Source of the DNA: Paratissierella segnis
GTDB taxonomy: Bacteria; Bacillota; Clostridia; Tissierellales; Tissierellaceae
Assembly (NCBI RefSeq): GCF_014385195.1
Contig: NZ_JACRTG010000006.1
Span: 1 to 14,293 of the forward strand
Direction of reading: 5' to 3'
DNA: 14,293 bases
Shown: positions 12,818 through 14,293 of the stretch, piece by piece
Numbering within the stretch: the stretch's first letter is position 1
Layout of the letters: each line of letters starts with the position of its first letter
Notes under the pieces: generated by a model
What the model saw: only the letters and a program-made list of their open reading frames with translations
Databases searched by the model: none
Told to the model about the DNA's origin: nothing
Position numbers and translations under genes: made by a program

Positions 12818-13555
12818 ATGTCAGGACATTCTAAATGGAATAATATAAAAAATAAAAAAGGCAAAGAAGATGCTAAGCGTGCGAAGGTCTTTACAAAATT
12901 AGGAAGGTATATTATGGTAGCTGCTAAAGAAGGTGGCGGAGACCCGGATTATAATCCTTCACTTAAAGCAGCTATAGATAAAGCTAAAGCTGAGAATATG
13001 CCAAATGAAAATATAGATAGGGCAGTCAAAAAAGGAAGTGGAGAATTAGGTTTAGCAAATTTTGAAGAAATTATGTATGAAGGTTATGGTCCCGGTGGAA
13101 TAGCAGTATTTGCGACTTGCCTTACAGACAATAGAAATAGGACAGCTTCTGATGTTAGACATGCCTTTGATAAGGCTGGCGGAAATTTAGGACAATCAGG
13201 TTGCGTATCCTTTATGTTTGATAGAAAAGGTGTATTAGCAATTGAAAGGGAAGATATAGTTGATGAAGATGAATTGACAATGCTTGCTATTGATTTAGGA
13301 GCAGAGGATTTTATCTCAGATAATGACGGTTTCGAAATTATAACTGATCCTGATGATTTTAATAACGTTAAAGAAGGTCTTAAAGAAGCAAATTACAAAT
13401 TTGCTATGGCAGAAATATCATATATACCTCAAAACACAATAAAATTGACAAATCCGGAAGATATTAAAAATATGGAAAAGCTAATAGATATGCTTGAGGA
13501 CAGCGATGATGTACAGGATGTATACCACAATTGGGAAATGGATGAAATTGAATAA
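12818..13555 (+). CDS. yebC: YebC/PmpR (TACO1) family protein
   Basis: The 245-residue protein has the canonical N-terminus MSGHSKWNNIKNKKGKEDAK, then NENIDRAVKKGSGE (63-76), YEGYGPGGIAVF (87-98), TDNRNRTASDVRHAFDKAGGNLG (103-125) and a C-terminal acidic part ending DSDDVQDVYHNWEMDE. It was long annotated as a DNA-binding regulator. Mitochondrial TACO1 and recent bacterial work point to a role on the ribosome in translation through proline-rich stretches. Some bacteria carry two paralogues (YebC and YeeI type); which one this is cannot be settled here. ATG 12818 follows a strong TAAGGAGGTGAG (12800-12811). No terminator hairpin is seen after it; a new promoter follows for the small gene. Confidence 0.95.
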   Translation: MSGHSKWNNIKNKKGKEDAKRAKVFTKLGRYIMVAAKEGGGDPDYNPSLKAAIDKAKAENMPNENIDRAVKKGSGELGLANFEEIMYEGYGPGGIAVFATCLTDNRNRTASDVRHAFDKAGGNLGQSGCVSFMFDRKGVLAIEREDIVDEDELTMLAIDLGAEDFISDNDGFEIITDPDDFNNVKEGLKEANYKFAMAEISYIPQNTIKLTNPEDIKNMEKLIDMLEDSDDVQDVYHNWEMDEIE

Positions 13556-13591
13556 TTTCAGAGAATATATTTTAAATAGTTAAATTAAATT

Positions 13592-13600
13592 TGGTATAAT
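13592..13600 (+). promoter_or_regulatory. Extended -10 promoter of the 57-residue gene
   Basis: TGGTATAAT is a perfect extended -10 element (TATAAT 13595-13600). The -35 position (13572-13577, TTAAAT) fits only three of six, as is tolerated with a TG extension. Transcription would start near 13607, inside the left arm of the hairpin below. Confidence 0.55.
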
Positions 13601-13602
13601 TA

Positions 13603-13644
13603 CCTATTTTATATTGCATAATAAATTAGATAATATAAAATAGG
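13603..13644 (+). promoter_or_regulatory. 13-bp AU-rich hairpin touching the ribosome site of the 57-residue gene
   Basis: CCTATTTTATATT (13603-13615) is an exact inverted copy of AATATAAAATAGG (13632-13644), with a 16-base loop. The right arm runs into the AGGAGGG ribosome site (13642-13648). If transcription starts near 13607, at least nine A-U pairs remain at the very 5' end of the mRNA. It could act as an RNA switch or stabilising cap, or as a DNA operator just downstream of the promoter. Confidence 0.6.
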
Positions 13645-13654
13645 AGGGTTAAAG

Positions 13655-13828
13655 ATGGAAGGACAAGATAATTTTGAACACATCCTAAACCGATTTAAAG
13701 AAGCAGATCTTGAGACCAAAATTGATATTTATACTACAGTGCAGGGATTATCAGTAGAACAATATAAAGAGTTGCTAAAGTATTTCCCAATTAAACATTT
13801 AGGTGAATTAGAAAAAGCTATGGGTTAG
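13655..13828 (+). CDS. Small hypothetical protein (57 aa)
   Basis: The frame encodes 57 residues from ATG 13655 to TAG 13826-13828, with an excellent TAGGAGGG ribosome site (13641-13648), its own extended -10 promoter and its own terminator, which together make it a convincing real gene. The product is soluble, charged and probably all-helical: FEHILNRFKEADLETKIDIY, then GLSVEQYKELLKYFP and HLGELEKAMG, with no cysteine or membrane segment. The LSVEQYKELLKYFP part looks like a helix-turn-helix-sized bundle, but no DNA-binding motif is evident. I do not recognise a named family. It lies behind yebC, and the group IIC intron is inserted just past its terminator, leaving it intact. Confidence 0.75.
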   Translation: MEGQDNFEHILNRFKEADLETKIDIYTTVQGLSVEQYKELLKYFPIKHLGELEKAMG

Positions 13829-13856
13829 AGGATGAAGGTTACTTCATCCTTTTTTT
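13829..13856 (+). terminator. Rho-independent terminator, target site of the group IIC intron
   Basis: AGGATGAAG (13829-13837) pairs perfectly with CTTCATCCT (13842-13850) around GTTA, followed by six T (13851-13856). It starts directly at the stop codon of the 57-residue gene. The intron begins 2 bases after the T-run. Confidence 0.92.
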
Positions 13857-13858
13857 AA

Positions 13859-14293
13859 GTTTGACGGGCATGTCATATGTCTAAGGTGAAAGTCCTTAAA
13901 GAGCGTAGTTACCGACGAATCTCATAGCAACTTGCAAGTTTCACATCGTGAGGTGTGGGAGAGAGGAAGCAATAGCGAAATCATGGCTTGACGAACAGGA
14001 ACAGAATATAAGGCGTAAAAGGTGGATAAGTTGGCTTAAGGCAACAAAGTCCAAAAGGTAACCGTAACCCTAAAGCGTAAATTCTGCAAGTAAACGAGGA
14101 AAGATATATGGCTTAACCCGTGAGGTCTCATGAGCGATACAGTAGTAACAACGAATCATGAGAAGTCAGCAGAGGTCATAGTGTGCGACTTGAAGTCGCG
14201 GTTTGAATTGTACGAAAGTACTATCACATCCATCTCGTGATATTCCTACTGATAAGTGCTTAGTAAGAAATGAAAAGTGCAGAGCAATCGGAA
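13859..14293 (+). mobile_element. Group IIC intron, 5' part (domains I-III and start of IV), runs off the window
   Basis: The stretch has no long reading frame and follows the conserved RNA pattern of group IIC introns such as that of Oceanobacillus iheyensis. The 5' end GTTTG-ACGGGCATGTC (13859-13874) has one change from the GTGYG consensus. GGTGAAAGTCC (13885-13895), GAGGAAGC, a GGATAAGTT...AACAAAGTCC part (14024-14053), ACCCGTGAGGTCT and the hallmark AGAAGTCAGCAGAGGTCATAGT (14161-14182) ahead of domain IV follow in the right order. Its position directly behind a terminator hairpin and T-run is the known target preference of this class. The 3' end with domains V and VI is outside the window. 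The element is a self-splicing RNA and retroelement moving by its own reverse transcriptase. Confidence 0.85.
14270..14293 (+). CDS. Start of the intron-encoded reverse transcriptase/maturase (partial)
   Basis: ATG 14270 is the first start after an in-frame TAA (14264-14266), and the frame is open to the window end with MKSAEQSE. Its place, 88 bases after the conserved CATAGT of the intron, is where domain IV carries the reverse transcriptase-maturase in ORF-bearing group II introns. Only eight codons are visible, so identity rests on context. No strong ribosome site precedes it. Confidence 0.5.

Overview
The window is about 14.3 kb of AT-rich DNA from an endospore-forming, Gram-positive, Clostridia-type bacterium. 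The evidence is a spoVA operon, strong GGAGG ribosome sites, TTG starts, Rho-independent terminators and extended -10 promoters. The gene content would suit the Clostridia/Tissierellia, but that placement is inference from gene style; no 16S or other marker is present.

Layout. (1) 1-3190: spoVA operon on the + strand. A 54-residue single-pass membrane peptide overlaps the start of spoVAA, followed by spoVAB, spoVAC, spoVAD and spoVAE, and a perfect 32-bp palindromic terminator shared with the converging gene. (2) 3195-6299, - strand: a large class A penicillin-binding protein with its own SigA-type promoter and a structured leader. (3) 6400-8238, + strand: gltX, then tRNA-Gln(CTG) and tRNA-Glu(CTC) with a promoter and a terminator. 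(4) 8284-11196, + strand: hflX, a degenerate Nudix protein, a YigZ/IMPACT protein and a CoA-binding protein, closely spaced and probably one operon. (5) 11173-11888, - strand: two overlapping half-length TSUP (TauE/SafE) membrane proteins. (6) 11921-13856, + strand: a CACAAT-rich repeat, then nadE, yebC and a 57-residue unknown protein whose leader holds a 13-bp AU-rich hairpin touching its ribosome site. (7) 13859 to the end: the 5' part of a group IIC intron inserted directly behind a terminator, with its reverse transcriptase just beginning.

The genes work in separate modules. SpoVA proteins move dipicolinic acid into and out of the spore. The PBP builds peptidoglycan. GltX charges the two adjacent tRNAs (tRNA-Gln probably by the indirect Glu-tRNA(Gln) route). 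HflX and YigZ act at or near the ribosome. NadE makes NAD.

Most of the window is ordinary core genome. I do not see a clear new multi-gene system. The parts most worth a second look are the unannotated spoVA-leading peptide, the hairpin-gated 57-residue gene, the half-TSUP pair, the degenerate Nudix protein and the terminator-targeted intron.
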